A stretch of 64,000 bases of DNA from Bacillota bacterium (GCA_023420115.1 JAEZWR010000067.1:1-64000), one strand, 5' to 3'. Counted from the stretch's first letter, positions 34,612 through 44,452 are shown. Program-made: numbers and translations. Notes: a model not told the origin generated them from the letters alone.

Positions 34612-36486
34612 TTATCTTTTTACAAAAAATTCCTTATACCAAATTAGGAAAGTGTATGGTAAATATATTTCATGTATAAAGTTGTGATTTCCACTGTAAT
34701 GAGCATCTAATATTTTAAGTAATTCATCACGATTGAAGAATTTTGTACACAAATCTGAATTGAACTCATCGCGTATTAATTTGTACCATTTTTCTTCTCT
34801 CAACCAATTCCTAAAGGGAACCATAAAACCTAATTTGTTCCTTTGAGACCACTCTTGAGGTAGTTCGGCCTCGGCTGCTAATCTAAGAGCATATTTAGTT
34901 GTTAGTTTATGAATCCTCTGATTCTCAGGTAACTCTCTCGCTATTTTCCAAACTTCCTTATCTAAGAAAGGAACTCTAAGCTCTAAAGAATGTGCTGATG
35001 ACATTTTATCAGCCTTGAGCAGAATATCATTTGGTAGCCAGTATTCTAAGTCAATTAGCTGTTTCTGATCGAGTTCGCTCAAATTTCTTATTTGAGAATA
35101 TCTATCCTGTAAATACTCTAGTGAACTTATACCAGTATTGTATTTATCATTTAATATTATGCTAGGATCCATATTTTTAAATATGGACATCTGACCTATA
35201 TAAAAGTCCTCTGGTCTAAGCGTTGCTTTTTTGAACTTGTTCTTGATATTTTCATTAGGAAGTATATGAGATAGTTTCTCATTCAATACCCGAAGGGAGT
35301 AGGGTAGTTTTTTATATTGCTCCATAAAACGTGATTCACGATAGGTTTCATATCCACCGAATAGTTCATCAGCACCCTCACCAGATAACACAACAGTTAC
35401 ATATTCTTTAGCAAGCTTGGCGAGAAAATATAAGGGAACCGATGAGAAGTTCCCATGTGGTTCATCCATATGGTATTGAAGTGTTGGCAATATCTTGAAA
35501 CAATCTTCAGCACTAAGTTTAGAAACATGATGTTTGATACCGAATTTATTTGCTAATTTCTTAGCATATTCGCTTTCGTCAAAAGGACCTGGTTCATAAT
35601 TTTCAAAACCTACACTGAAACTGTGTTCTGGTCTTACAAGTGAAGTGATATAGCTAGAATCTACACCACCGGAAAGAAAGGTACCGAGAGGCACATCACT
35701 ATGCATATGATAATCAACAGAATCTCTAATTGTTTGTCTGATTATTTCTATATTTTCATTGAGAGAGCGATCTTTCTTATCAAATGAAAATTGGTGATAG
35801 GGTATATTAATAATTTTTTGATTAGAACCATCATTTAGACTTATTTTGATGTAGTGACCGGGGAGTAATTTATAAACACCCTTAAAGAAAGTTTCCTGTC
35901 TTATTGAATATTGACAGCTAAGAAAAGGAAGAATAGCTTCTTCATTCAAAACTTTGTTAAAACCTGGATATTGTATAAAACTCTTAATTTCTGATGAAAA
36001 TAAAAAGCTTCCGTCACTAGTATTACTCGTATAATAAAGTGGTTTAATACCGAAATGATCTCTTGCAATAAATAAACTTTTCTCCTCACTGTCCCAGATT
36101 GCAAAAGCAAACATACCTCTCAATTTTTGCAAGACTTCTACGCCCCAATGTTTGTAGCCATGTACTATAACCTCTGAATCTGTCTCAGAACTGAACTTTG
36201 CACCTAGCTTAATGAGCTCTTTTTTTAATTCTCTATAATTATATATTTCACCATTAAATACCAAAATAAATCTATGGTCGTTTGAATAGAGGGGTTGATT
36301 TGCCTTTGCTGACAAATCAATTATTGTTAATCTGCGAAATCCAAATGCAATAAACTCATTTTCATGAAATCCTTGCATATCTGGGCCCCTGTGTTCAAGG
36401 CAAGACGACATTGATTTAATTATTTTATCCTTATCAAAATTGTTATTATTATCATTAAAGTTTAAAAAGCCACAAATTCCACACAT
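34612..36486 (-). CDS. Glutamine-dependent asparagine synthetase-like amidotransferase (AsnB/AsnH type)
   Basis: 624 residues. The protein begins MCGICGF, so Cys2 is the Ntn glutaminase nucleophile. RRLTIIDLS and FNGEIYN complete the glutaminase domain (about 1-200). The synthetase domain has the PP-loop FLSGGVDSSYI (about 271-281) and LSGEGADELFGGYE. It could make L-Asn, but beside an Asp racemase and an ATP-grasp ligase it resembles AsnH of Lactococcus lactis, which amidates the D-Asp cross-bridge of peptidoglycan. The start is ATG 36486, with AGGTG 6 nt upstream; an in-frame GTG at 36495 is part of that site. It is cotranscribed with the racemase. Confidence 0.9.
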   Translation of the reverse strand: MCGICGFLNFNDNNNNFDKDKIIKSMSSCLEHRGPDMQGFHENEFIAFGFRRLTIIDLSAKANQPLYSNDHRFILVFNGEIYNYRELKKELIKLGAKFSSETDSEVIVHGYKHWGVEVLQKLRGMFAFAIWDSEEKSLFIARDHFGIKPLYYTSNTSDGSFLFSSEIKSFIQYPGFNKVLNEEAILPFLSCQYSIRQETFFKGVYKLLPGHYIKISLNDGSNQKIINIPYHQFSFDKKDRSLNENIEIIRQTIRDSVDYHMHSDVPLGTFLSGGVDSSYITSLVRPEHSFSVGFENYEPGPFDESEYAKKLANKFGIKHHVSKLSAEDCFKILPTLQYHMDEPHGNFSSVPLYFLAKLAKEYVTVVLSGEGADELFGGYETYRESRFMEQYKKLPYSLRVLNEKLSHILPNENIKNKFKKATLRPEDFYIGQMSIFKNMDPSIILNDKYNTGISSLEYLQDRYSQIRNLSELDQKQLIDLEYWLPNDILLKADKMSSAHSLELRVPFLDKEVWKIARELPENQRIHKLTTKYALRLAAEAELPQEWSQRNKLGFMVPFRNWLREEKWYKLIRDEFNSDLCTKFFNRDELLKILDAHYSGNHNFIHEIYLPYTFLIWYKEFFVKR

Positions 36487-36582
36487 GTAATTCACCTGTT
36501 TTTAAATACTAATTCATAATATTATTAAGCAAATTCAAAAATAAAAATAGTATAACTACGTAAAATTATATTATATAAAAAA

Positions 36583-36605
36583 AGACAGTGTAAAAAGCAC
36601 TGTCT
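36583..36605 (-). terminator. Terminator after the ATP-grasp gene
   Basis: On the minus strand AGACAGTG pairs with CACTGTCT over a 7-nt loop, followed by seven T. It separates the ATP-grasp transcript from the asnB-racemase transcript. Confidence 0.85.
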
Positions 36606-36613
36606 AATCATTT

Positions 36614-37816
36614 TTATTTCTTATTTTTTATCATTGTTATTAACTTATTAAAACAATATTTAAAAAATGGTAGAGGATCCATTGGATTCCAAATGGCGTA
36701 CGTTACTATTTTATTTTTATTTTGTTCTTTAATTTTGTCCTTGCTATATAAGCCATTATCAATATAAGACCTAATAGAGTGACGATCTTCGTGGCTATAA
36801 CAAAAGGCAAAGTCAGGCTGTTCAGCTTGAGCGAAGTTATTTGGAATTAGCTCCAAGCCATAAAGATCTTGGAAGGTCAGCATTGTTATATCAAAGCCCA
36901 TATCAACAAGCAGTTGATTAAAATTGGTATGTCTAGCATTAATTTCTATAATGTAATACTTACCATTCTCTGCATCTTGCTTGAATTCAATTTCAGCAAA
37001 ACCACGCCATTTAATTGATTTCAGAAAATTTCTACCAATTTCTGCTAATTCTGGATTTATCTTACTATGCATAAAGCACGAAGCTCCAAATTTAATTGGC
37101 CACTGTCTAAGTTTCTGTCCTGTGAACTCGTGATTAATGTTTCCATGACTATCAACATAAGCATCATAAAGTAACATATGTTCGTCTGAACCTTTAATAA
37201 CTTGTTGTGCAACACATTCGAAATTGTGTAATTTTATTAGACTTAAGTGTTCTATGAGCTGTTCTCTGTTGTATATTTCGAATACCTTCTTTCTGAATTT
37301 TGCTACAAAAGGGGCGGATTCTCCTGGTTTGATAATAAGAGGATACTCTAAGTACTTTTCAATTTTAAAAACCTCATCATCAATATTGTTTAAATTAATA
37401 TTAAGTGTGAGAGGGACATTAAGCCCATTTTTTTCTGCTAATTTATGCAGATTACTTTTTATCATTATATTAGTCGCAAGACCTTGTTCTTGCAAAGTAA
37501 TAAGAAAATAATCTTTCAGTTCATGAAGGTATTTATCTACAAATAGCATATAATTGTCATGAGTGGCAATTAAAATTGGCTTGTGACTTTTCGATTTTGC
37601 CCATGTGATTAGTTTGCTTAGCAAGTCTTTTTCAGTACTAGGGCTAAGTTTATTGATTTTTAATAAATTATCCTTATTAAAATATTTTGATTTAAGAGAA
37701 TATGAATTTAAGTCATATTCTGCAATGGAAAATGGTATATTATTTTTCCCAAGAGAACGGACCGCACTTAAGGCGTTATAATAATTGCTTCCTAATAAAA
37801 GTACTTCTCTATTCAT
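36614..37816 (-). CDS. ATP-grasp ligase (D-aspartate ligase-like)
   Basis: 400 residues. An N-terminal preATP-grasp region (LLLGSNYYNALSAVRSLG) is followed by the ATP-grasp domain: YPLIIKPGES (about 153-162) with the ATP lysine, ECVAQQVIKGSDEH, then RGFAEIEF and YYIIEINARH (Mg-binding Glu and Asn). Size and domain order are like the D-aspartate ligase Aslfm of Enterococcus faecium, which joins D-Asp to the Lys side chain of the peptidoglycan precursor. Its neighbours, an Asp racemase and an AsnB-type protein, support this. AGAAGG lies 5 nt before the ATG. It is a separate transcript. Other carboxylate-amine ligase roles remain possible. Confidence 0.75.
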   Translation of the reverse strand: MNREVLLLGSNYYNALSAVRSLGKNNIPFSIAEYDLNSYSLKSKYFNKDNLLKINKLSPSTEKDLLSKLITWAKSKSHKPILIATHDNYMLFVDKYLHELKDYFLITLQEQGLATNIMIKSNLHKLAEKNGLNVPLTLNINLNNIDDEVFKIEKYLEYPLIIKPGESAPFVAKFRKKVFEIYNREQLIEHLSLIKLHNFECVAQQVIKGSDEHMLLYDAYVDSHGNINHEFTGQKLRQWPIKFGASCFMHSKINPELAEIGRNFLKSIKWRGFAEIEFKQDAENGKYYIIEINARHTNFNQLLVDMGFDITMLTFQDLYGLELIPNNFAQAEQPDFAFCYSHEDRHSIRSYIDNGLYSKDKIKEQNKNKIVTYAIWNPMDPLPFFKYCFNKLITMIKNKK

Positions 37817-37970
37817 TTTGACCTTCTATTTTTGTTCGATAGTTAAATGGATAACAATGTTGTATAAATATAAGTTAGCACTATACTAAATAAAAGTAAA
37901 TTGCTAGAAAAAATGACAAGTTAAGTTTTGCTTTATATCAACACAAGAGACGTATTGATTATTTTTTTTC

Positions 37971-37998
37971 TTGTAAATATCTAGTAAATTAGTATAAT
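37971..37998 (+). promoter_or_regulatory. Promoter upstream of rho
   Basis: TTGTAA at 37971-37976 and TATAAT at 37993-37998 with a 16-bp spacer, about 100 bp before the rho start codon. Confidence 0.6.
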
Positions 37999-38100
37999 AT
38001 TGTCACTCTTAATTAATCCCACAAAAATCTACAGTTCTATATGGGCATTCATTTTCCTTTTACATGAATGTCAATTCTAAAATTTATATCAAAGGTAACT

Positions 38101-40245
38101 ATGGACGACGAAAAAATCAGATTATATTCAAATAAGAAAAAAGAAGATCTACTGGACATTGTTAGATTAACTAATGTTATTCCGATTGGAAAAGCCAGTA
38201 GAATGAAGAAACAAGAGCTTGTTGATCTCCTTATTGAGCTAGAGAAGAACGGAGAAGAAATGAGTTCTTTAGATGAATCAAACAATAACTTTACCGATCT
38301 TGTGTCTGATAAGAATAAATCAAATAAGAAAGAGTCAAAATCTTCTCGAAAATCAGAAACTGAGCTGACGAATGAGACAGCCGATAAAGATACAGAAATA
38401 ATATCTGAAGATACTGAGATAGATGAAGAAAAATTATTGAAAGTTGAAGGCAATAATAGAAAATCTAATACTAATAGGAAGTCTTCTAGGGGAAAAAAAT
38501 CTAAAGAGAATAATGATGAAGAAATTGTTTCTGAGAAAAAAACTAGACGTAGAACAAAATCTAAAGTTAGAAAATCTGATGCTTCATTAAAAGACAGTGT
38601 AAATTCTATAGGTCTTGATGAGGAGAACGAAGCAAAAGAAATAGTTGAAGCGAATGAAGTTTCAAATATTGAACCTAGTGAAAATGAGTATATAGCTATT
38701 GAACAGAGTGTAAACTCTTTTGATAACAATAATGAAATACCTGCTCAAGAAACTACTGAAGTATCAACCGAAGAGAATAAGCAAATAGCTGATGATGAAC
38801 TCAAAAAAGAAAAAAATAATCGTCAAAATCGAAGACATAAGCAAAATAGGAAATCTCGAAAAAATAAATCCAAAAATGAAAATAAGCAGAATGAAAAAGA
38901 TGATGTGAATTCTTCTAATGTTAATTTAGGCTCGGATGCTGATAGTGATGTCTTAGAGACTAATATAGATAGTCCTGAACCTGAAGATGACAAAGAGATA
39001 AGTTCTGATATAGAAGTAAAAGTCAGAGATAAACAAGAACTTGCCAGTGGAATTTTAGAAGTTCTTCCTGATGGTTTTGGTTTTTTAAGACGCGACAATT
39101 ATATTCAAGGTCCAAATGATATTTATGTTCCTCCACAGATAATAAGGAAGCTTCAATTACGTCCAGGTGATGAGGTTAAAGGTGTTATAAGGAAACAACG
39201 TGATAATGACAAATATCAAGCTTTATCATTTGTTCAGACCGTAAATGGTATGGAAGCTGAGAGTGTCAAAAATAGACCACATTTTGGAAGATTAACTCCT
39301 ATTTATCCAAGTGAGAGATTTAGAATAGAGACTGGGCAGAAAGAACTCGCGGGAAGAATTATTGATCTTGTCAGTCCAATTGGCAAAGGACAGAGAGCCA
39401 TGATTGTTTCTCCACCCAAGGCTGGTAAGACTATCCTTCTACAAAAGATTGCCAATGCTATTAGCGTTAATAATCCAGAAGCTAAATTAATTGTTCTTTT
39501 AATTGATGAGAGACCGGAAGAAGTTACTGACATGCAAAGGTCAATCAAGGGTGAGGTGGCATACTCAACTTTTGATAAAATGCAAGAGAATCATGTCAAG
39601 ATTACTGAGTTGGTTTTAGAGAGAGCCAAACGTCTTGTTGAATTAGGTCAGGATGTTGTAATACTTTTGGATAGTATGACTAGACTTGCTAGAGCTTATA
39701 ATCTTTCGATTACGCCAACAGGTAGAACTCTTTCTGGTGGTTTGGATCCTGGTGCTTTATATGGACCTAAGAGATTTTTTGGCGCAGCTAGAAAGATTGA
39801 GAATGGTGGTTCACTCACTATAATTGCAACCAGCTTAATTGAAACGGGTTCCAGAATGGACGAGGTTATTTTTGAGGAATTTAAAGGAACTGGCAATATG
39901 GAAGTTATCCTTGATAGGAAAATGTCAGAGAAACGTATATTCCCAGCTATTGATATTGTCAAATCTGGAACAAGAAGAGAAGATCTCTTACTTAGCAAAG
40001 AGGAATTAGAAGCTATTTGGTGTGTCCGCAAGACCTTTTCCAACATGGAGCCAATCAATGTCACTGAAATTATGCATAGTCTTTTGTTAAAAACAAAGAA
40101 TAATAGGTTATTTACATCAACTGTTAATATGTCTTTAGGAGAGAAGAATATTTTGAATGCGTTTAAGGAGAAGGTTCTAAATGACAAAAAGGAGCGTTCT
40201 GACTTTGACTCTATTTCAGAAAATTACTCGAATGGGATAAATTGA
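38101..40245 (+). CDS. rho: Transcription termination factor Rho with large N-terminal disordered insert
   Basis: 714 residues, against about 420 for the minimal protein. A SAP-like Rho_N segment (about 1-50) is followed by about 255 residues rich in Asn, Ser, Glu and Lys. The primary RNA-binding cold-shock-like domain starts near 308 (LPDGFGFLRRDNYIQGPNDIY). The RecA-like motor has Walker A SPPKAGKT (about 436-443), the LIDERPEEVTDM region, the Q-loop and the R-loop. Rho terminates transcripts by pulling on RNA. I chose ATG 38101 because AAAGG lies 5 nt upstream; ATG 38068 has no site. Long inserts are known in actinobacterial and some clostridial Rho proteins. Confidence 0.93.
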   Translation: MDDEKIRLYSNKKKEDLLDIVRLTNVIPIGKASRMKKQELVDLLIELEKNGEEMSSLDESNNNFTDLVSDKNKSNKKESKSSRKSETELTNETADKDTEIISEDTEIDEEKLLKVEGNNRKSNTNRKSSRGKKSKENNDEEIVSEKKTRRRTKSKVRKSDASLKDSVNSIGLDEENEAKEIVEANEVSNIEPSENEYIAIEQSVNSFDNNNEIPAQETTEVSTEENKQIADDELKKEKNNRQNRRHKQNRKSRKNKSKNENKQNEKDDVNSSNVNLGSDADSDVLETNIDSPEPEDDKEISSDIEVKVRDKQELASGILEVLPDGFGFLRRDNYIQGPNDIYVPPQIIRKLQLRPGDEVKGVIRKQRDNDKYQALSFVQTVNGMEAESVKNRPHFGRLTPIYPSERFRIETGQKELAGRIIDLVSPIGKGQRAMIVSPPKAGKTILLQKIANAISVNNPEAKLIVLLIDERPEEVTDMQRSIKGEVAYSTFDKMQENHVKITELVLERAKRLVELGQDVVILLDSMTRLARAYNLSITPTGRTLSGGLDPGALYGPKRFFGAARKIENGGSLTIIATSLIETGSRMDEVIFEEFKGTGNMEVILDRKMSEKRIFPAIDIVKSGTRREDLLLSKEELEAIWCVRKTFSNMEPINVTEIMHSLLLKTKNNRLFTSTVNMSLGEKNILNAFKEKVLNDKKERSDFDSISENYSNGIN

Positions 40246-40339
40246 TAATAGGCTATTATTAAATTCGCTTTAAAATTTTAAGAATAATCGATTATTTTAG
40301 TGAATTAAAGATGTTTTTCTCATTGGCTTATATCTTTAG

Positions 40340-40368
40340 TTGACACATCGTTTATAGCAGTATAATAT
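40340..40368 (+). promoter_or_regulatory. Promoter upstream of rpmE
   Basis: TTGACA at 40340-40345 with TATAAT at 40361-40366 (15-bp spacer), or the overlapping TAATAT at 40363-40368 (17 bp). Confidence 0.65.
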
Positions 40369-40374
40369 TAGTCA

Positions 40375-40430
40375 GAAATCCGTCATAGCATATGTGCTAA
40401 AGAATTTGTACACGCTATGGCTTTGATTTG
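40375..40430 (+). ncRNA. Candidate rpmE (L31) leader hairpin
   Basis: CATAGC pairs with GCTATG across about 25 nt in the 5' UTR of rpmE, with an inner GTG/CAC pairing and a 4-nt bulge. L31 leader motifs in this place are known in Firmicutes, but I have no alignment to confirm membership. Confidence 0.45.
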
Positions 40431-40445
40431 AAGAGGTGAATAATT

Positions 40446-40646
40446 ATGAAAAAGGATATCCATCCAAATTATCAGAAGTGCATTGTTACATGTGCCTGCG
40501 GTGAAACATTTGAGACTAGATCAACTGTTTCTGAGATGAAGGTTGATATTTGCAGTAAGTGTCATCCATTTTTTACAGGCAAACAGAAGTTAGTTGATAC
40601 AGGTGGACGTGTTGATAAGTTCAAACGTCGTATGGCTAATAAGTAA
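40446..40646 (+). CDS. rpmE: 50S ribosomal protein L31 (zinc-type)
   Basis: 66 residues. It starts MKKDIHPNYQK and keeps the zinc-binding cysteines (CIVTCACGETF and CSKCHPFFTG), so it is the Zn-containing C+ form. The end VDKFKRRMANK is typical. GAGGTG lies before the ATG. It is followed by a terminator, then prmC, prfA and tsaC in the usual order. Confidence 0.97.
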   Translation: MKKDIHPNYQKCIVTCACGETFETRSTVSEMKVDICSKCHPFFTGKQKLVDTGGRVDKFKRRMANK

Positions 40647-40650
40647 AATT

Positions 40651-40671
40651 GAGGCGATAGCCTCTTTTTTT
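40651..40671 (+). terminator. Terminator of rpmE
   Basis: GAGGC and GCCTC around GATA, followed by seven T. Confidence 0.9.
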
Positions 40672-40863
40672 ATGTTGCTATAGTTTAAAAATTTTTCAGT
40701 ATTAAAGTTATATATTAAGATGAATATAGAATTCTAGGTTTTCAAATCTAGGAAATATACTAATAAGTAATTTATGAGTAATTATAAGATTATGTTCTTA
40801 TAACGCGTTTAATATTTAGTATATATTCTATATGTTTGTTTATATGAATATATTCGAAACAAT

Positions 40864-41757
40864 ATGAATGTTAGTGAAGCCATAATTTATATAGAAAATA
40901 AGATTAAGAGTGAGTATCGAGAACATATTAAGTCCTACAGCAGAGATATCTTGTGTAGAGTGCTTAATGTTGATAGAACATATTTAATACGCGAAAGTAC
41001 ATCTGAACTTAATCAGATACAAATTGATATCTTGAATAATGTGTTGGATAGGATGAATAATAATGAGCCTATAGCCTATATTTTTGGCAATACTAATTTC
41101 TATGGGCTTGAAATTTATTGTGATAACTCTGTTCTTATTCCTAGACCAGATAGTGAAATTTTACTTGAAAGTATTTTGAAATATCTTAATATTATTGCTC
41201 CATCTAGTTACTCCAATTTGCCTATTAACATATTTGAACTTGGAACTGGAACTGGAGCTATCCCCTTGGCTTTGCTTTTGAACTTTAATAAACAGCCTTT
41301 GCATATTGAATCAATTGATATTGATTATAATGCCATATCTTTAGCGAGGAAAAATATTGATTTATACAAGGATAAAATAGCAAGTAAAGGTCATAAAATT
41401 GAATTAGAAATTAAAGATTTTAGAACTATATATAATAATATTGTTAAACAGTATGAGATAATATTTAGTAACCCTCCGTATATAAGTATTGATGAGTATA
41501 ATAATCTTGATAAATCGGTTAAAGATTATGAAAATATAATCGCACTAACTGACGGTGGAGATGGTCTTGATTTTTATAGAAAATTGGCTATTTTTGCAAA
41601 TGAAAATTTGAAAAGGAATGGTTATATAATAGTTGAGCATGGATATCAGCAGGCAAATATGGTTCGACAAATATTTGAAAATATGGGGCTGATATATATT
41701 GAAAGTGCGCTAGATTATGCTGGTCATACGAGAGTTACTGTGGCCAAGAAGCGCTGA
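40864..41757 (+). CDS. prmC: Release factor glutamine methyltransferase
   Basis: 297 residues. PrmC (HemK) methylates the Gln of the GGQ motif in RF1 and RF2. SAM-binding FELGTGTGAIPLAL (about 124-137) and the catalytic NPPYI (about 203-207) are present, as is the N-terminal helical domain that contacts the release factor. The substrate gene prfA follows 95 bp downstream. There is no clear ribosome binding site before the ATG, so the start is less certain. Confidence 0.92.
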   Translation: MNVSEAIIYIENKIKSEYREHIKSYSRDILCRVLNVDRTYLIRESTSELNQIQIDILNNVLDRMNNNEPIAYIFGNTNFYGLEIYCDNSVLIPRPDSEILLESILKYLNIIAPSSYSNLPINIFELGTGTGAIPLALLLNFNKQPLHIESIDIDYNAISLARKNIDLYKDKIASKGHKIELEIKDFRTIYNNIVKQYEIIFSNPPYISIDEYNNLDKSVKDYENIIALTDGGDGLDFYRKLAIFANENLKRNGYIIVEHGYQQANMVRQIFENMGLIYIESALDYAGHTRVTVAKKR

Positions 41758-41852
41758 ATTCATATATTAGTTATAGTTTAGAATTTAAATAGAAAATAGT
41801 GCTCTAACCATATTATTTTTATCAGCGAGTATTAAATGAATAGGAGTTTTAT

Positions 41853-42935
41853 ATGTCCTTTAACAAACATAATGACCTTGAGTCCTTAAATAAAAGATAT
41901 GACGAATTACAAACTATGATTATGCAGACTGAAGTTATCGATAATAGGGAATTATACATGTCATGTCTTAAAGAAATTCAAGAGTTAGAACCAGTTGTCT
42001 CTTTATACAAAGAGTATAGTGACCTTTGTAAACAGAAAAGTGATAATTTGGAGCTTCTTGAAAATGAAAAGGACGAAGACTTATTACAACTTGTAAAAGA
42101 TGAACTAAAAGAATGTGACGATAGACTCAATAACTTGGACAGGGAGATACTGATAGCTCTCACCCCCAAAGATGAAAGAGATGATAGAAATGTATTTGTC
42201 GAAATACGTGCTGGTGCAGGTGGAGAAGAAGCTGCATTATTTGCATCAAGCTTGTATAGGATGTATTTGAAATATGCAGATAGTAAATCATTTCGCTCTG
42301 AAGAACTTGAGTTAAGTGAAAGTGAGAGAGGCGGAGTTAAGGAAGTTGTTTTCGCAATCAAGGGCAAGGGTGCTTTTTCGAAGTTTAAATATGAAATGGG
42401 AGTTCATAGAGTACAGAGAGTTCCTGTAACTGAATCAGGGGGAAGAGTGCATACTTCGACCGTTACGGTTGCTGTAATGGCAGAAGTAGATGATGTTGAA
42501 GTTACAGTTGATCCTAAAGATTTAAGAATAGATACATATAGGGCATCAGGAGCAGGCGGTCAGCATGTTAATATGACTGATTCTGCTATAAGAATTACCC
42601 ATATTCCCACCGGCTTAGTCGTAACTTGTCAGGATGAACGAAGTCAGATAAAAAATAGGGAAAAGGCTATGAAAGTTCTCAAGGCTAAACTTTACGAATT
42701 AGAACTTAAGGCGAGAGATGAAGCGATAGCTGAGGAAAGACGCAGTCAAGTTGGAACAGGCGATCGCAGTGAACGAATTAGAACCTATAATTATCCCCAA
42801 GGTCGTGTTAGTGATCACAGAATAGGACTTACTCTATATAAATTACCACAGGTTCTTGAAGGTGATTTAGATGAACTCATAGATGCCCTTACAGAGGCCG
42901 ATTTTACTGAAAGAGCTAATGCAAACAAAGCTTAA
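41853..42935 (+). CDS. prfA: Peptide chain release factor 1
   Basis: 360 residues. Domain 2 carries PVT (in RVPVTESGGRVHTST), the PxT stop-codon tripeptide of RF1, and domain 3 carries SGAGGQHVN with the GGQ peptidyl-tRNA hydrolysis motif. It reads UAA and UAG. The N-terminal coiled coil (about 5-100) is present. AGGAG lies 7 nt before the ATG. It is flanked by prmC, which modifies its GGQ, and tsaC. Confidence 0.97.
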   Translation: MSFNKHNDLESLNKRYDELQTMIMQTEVIDNRELYMSCLKEIQELEPVVSLYKEYSDLCKQKSDNLELLENEKDEDLLQLVKDELKECDDRLNNLDREILIALTPKDERDDRNVFVEIRAGAGGEEAALFASSLYRMYLKYADSKSFRSEELELSESERGGVKEVVFAIKGKGAFSKFKYEMGVHRVQRVPVTESGGRVHTSTVTVAVMAEVDDVEVTVDPKDLRIDTYRASGAGGQHVNMTDSAIRITHIPTGLVVTCQDERSQIKNREKAMKVLKAKLYELELKARDEAIAEERRSQVGTGDRSERIRTYNYPQGRVSDHRIGLTLYKLPQVLEGDLDELIDALTEADFTERANANKA

Positions 42936-42985
42936 CTTTAGCACAGGGTGCTTTTTATGCTGAATATCATTGTGGTGAGAATATA

Positions 42986-44185
42986 ATGGATAAGATATTA
43001 CATGCTGATACATATTTGAGTGACAGAGATTTGAAGTTTGTTGTTAGAGCCTTGGAAGCTGGCGAACTTATAATTTTTCCAACAGAAACTGTATATGGTT
43101 TGGGTGCTATAGCTAATAATGATGAGGCTTTGAAGAAAATTTATAAAGCTAAGGGGAGACCTGTTGATAATCCTCTGATTTTACATGTCGCAAATAAAGA
43201 ATGTTTCTATAGATATTCGGCTCAAAAAGACGAGATTTTGGATATGATATTGGATGAATTCACTCCAGGTCCTTTAACTTTGATTGTAAAAGCCAAGCCT
43301 GATGTGTCATCTGTCGTTACTGCGGGTCTTGATACCGTTGCCATAAGGATTCCTTCAAATACTATAGCTCACCAGATTTTAAAGATGTGCTCTTATGCGC
43401 TTGCTGCTCCATCAGCAAATAGCTCCGGAAAGCCATCGGCAACAGTGTACAAATATGCGTATGATGATTTAGAACCATTCATAGCTTATTGTGTTGATGG
43501 CAATGATTCTGAAATAGGATTAGAATCTACAATTTTGGATATGAGCGTTGATTCACCAATTATTTTGCGTCCTGGAAAAATTAGCGCTGAGGAAATTAAT
43601 AATTTTCTTAGTTCAAAGGGTATAAATCTAAAAGTTAAATATAACGATGAAATTATGGTTGCTCAAGGTTTAAGTGGAGAAGACTTATGTACGACTACAT
43701 ATAATTTGGAGACTAATGATAGTTTCACGTGTGATAATATTGATGATAGATCGGTTTCTATTACAGTTCCCAAAGCACCAGGTATGAAATATAGACATTA
43801 CGCCCCTGAAGCAACTGTATATAAGCTTGACTCTCATAATTATTCTAATGATGAGAATGTAGATAATAATTTTTCCGATCTTGAACAAGTAATAAGTAAT
43901 ATTATAGATAGTGAGCGCCTGTTAAGTGGCGATAATGTTTCAATTCTTGCATCTTCTAGATTGGCAAATTTTATTTCAAATAAGTTCAATCAATTTAATT
44001 GGTCTATTTATAAATGTGATGGTGAATATAATGCGGAATTTTTAGCCAAAAATCTATATTATGCTTTTCGAAAGCTTGATGAATATAAACCAAAATTTAT
44101 TCTTGTTGAAGCAATTTCTGAAGATGGCATCGGAAAAGCTGTAATGAATAGGTTAAATAAAGCTTGCCACGCAAAGAGAAAGTAG
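42986..44185 (+). CDS. L-threonylcarbamoyladenylate synthase (Sua5/YwlC type)
   Basis: 399 residues. The YrdC domain shows IIFPTETVYGLGAIA (about 31-45), YKAKGRPVDNPLILHV and APSANSSGKPS. The C-terminal part (about 240-399) is the extra Sua5 domain found in YwlC/Sua5 but not in TsaC. It uses Thr, bicarbonate and ATP to make the TC-AMP intermediate for t6A37 in ANN-decoding tRNAs. The prfA to ywlC order is usual in Firmicutes. Confidence 0.93.
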   Translation: MDKILHADTYLSDRDLKFVVRALEAGELIIFPTETVYGLGAIANNDEALKKIYKAKGRPVDNPLILHVANKECFYRYSAQKDEILDMILDEFTPGPLTLIVKAKPDVSSVVTAGLDTVAIRIPSNTIAHQILKMCSYALAAPSANSSGKPSATVYKYAYDDLEPFIAYCVDGNDSEIGLESTILDMSVDSPIILRPGKISAEEINNFLSSKGINLKVKYNDEIMVAQGLSGEDLCTTTYNLETNDSFTCDNIDDRSVSITVPKAPGMKYRHYAPEATVYKLDSHNYSNDENVDNNFSDLEQVISNIIDSERLLSGDNVSILASSRLANFISNKFNQFNWSIYKCDGEYNAEFLAKNLYYAFRKLDEYKPKFILVEAISEDGIGKAVMNRLNKACHAKRK

Positions 44186-44452
44186 TGAATAAATATACGG
44201 TTAAATTATTTATGAGTACAGTAAGGATTTAAGATTCTTTATTTAGATGATATTTTTTGTATTAACGTGTAATTATTGCTATTATTTCGCACTTTTTTCA
44301 TATTTTTTATTCTCTATTTCAATAATCTTATAAAAAAGAGTGCTTTATGCTAGAAAATTATCAAAATATTCTTTATAATCTCAATATCTAATGGTTTGTC
44401 GTACGATAATTACGAGAAACTTATTTTGTTAATAATTTTAGGAGGACAGCAA
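44186..44452. other. 267-bp intergenic region before ppdK
   Basis: This is AT-rich DNA. GCACTTTTTT (44289-44298) and AAAAAAGAGTGC (44332-44343) form an imperfect inverted repeat, and TTTATAAT (about 44373) may be a -10 box. No gene is seen. Confidence 0.4.

Noticed and set aside
38049..38729. 226-codon minus-strand open frame opposite the rho 5' half
   Set aside because: A Ser/Phe/Leu-rich product arises from the Lys/Glu/Asn-rich rho linker read backwards; it has no ribosome binding site.
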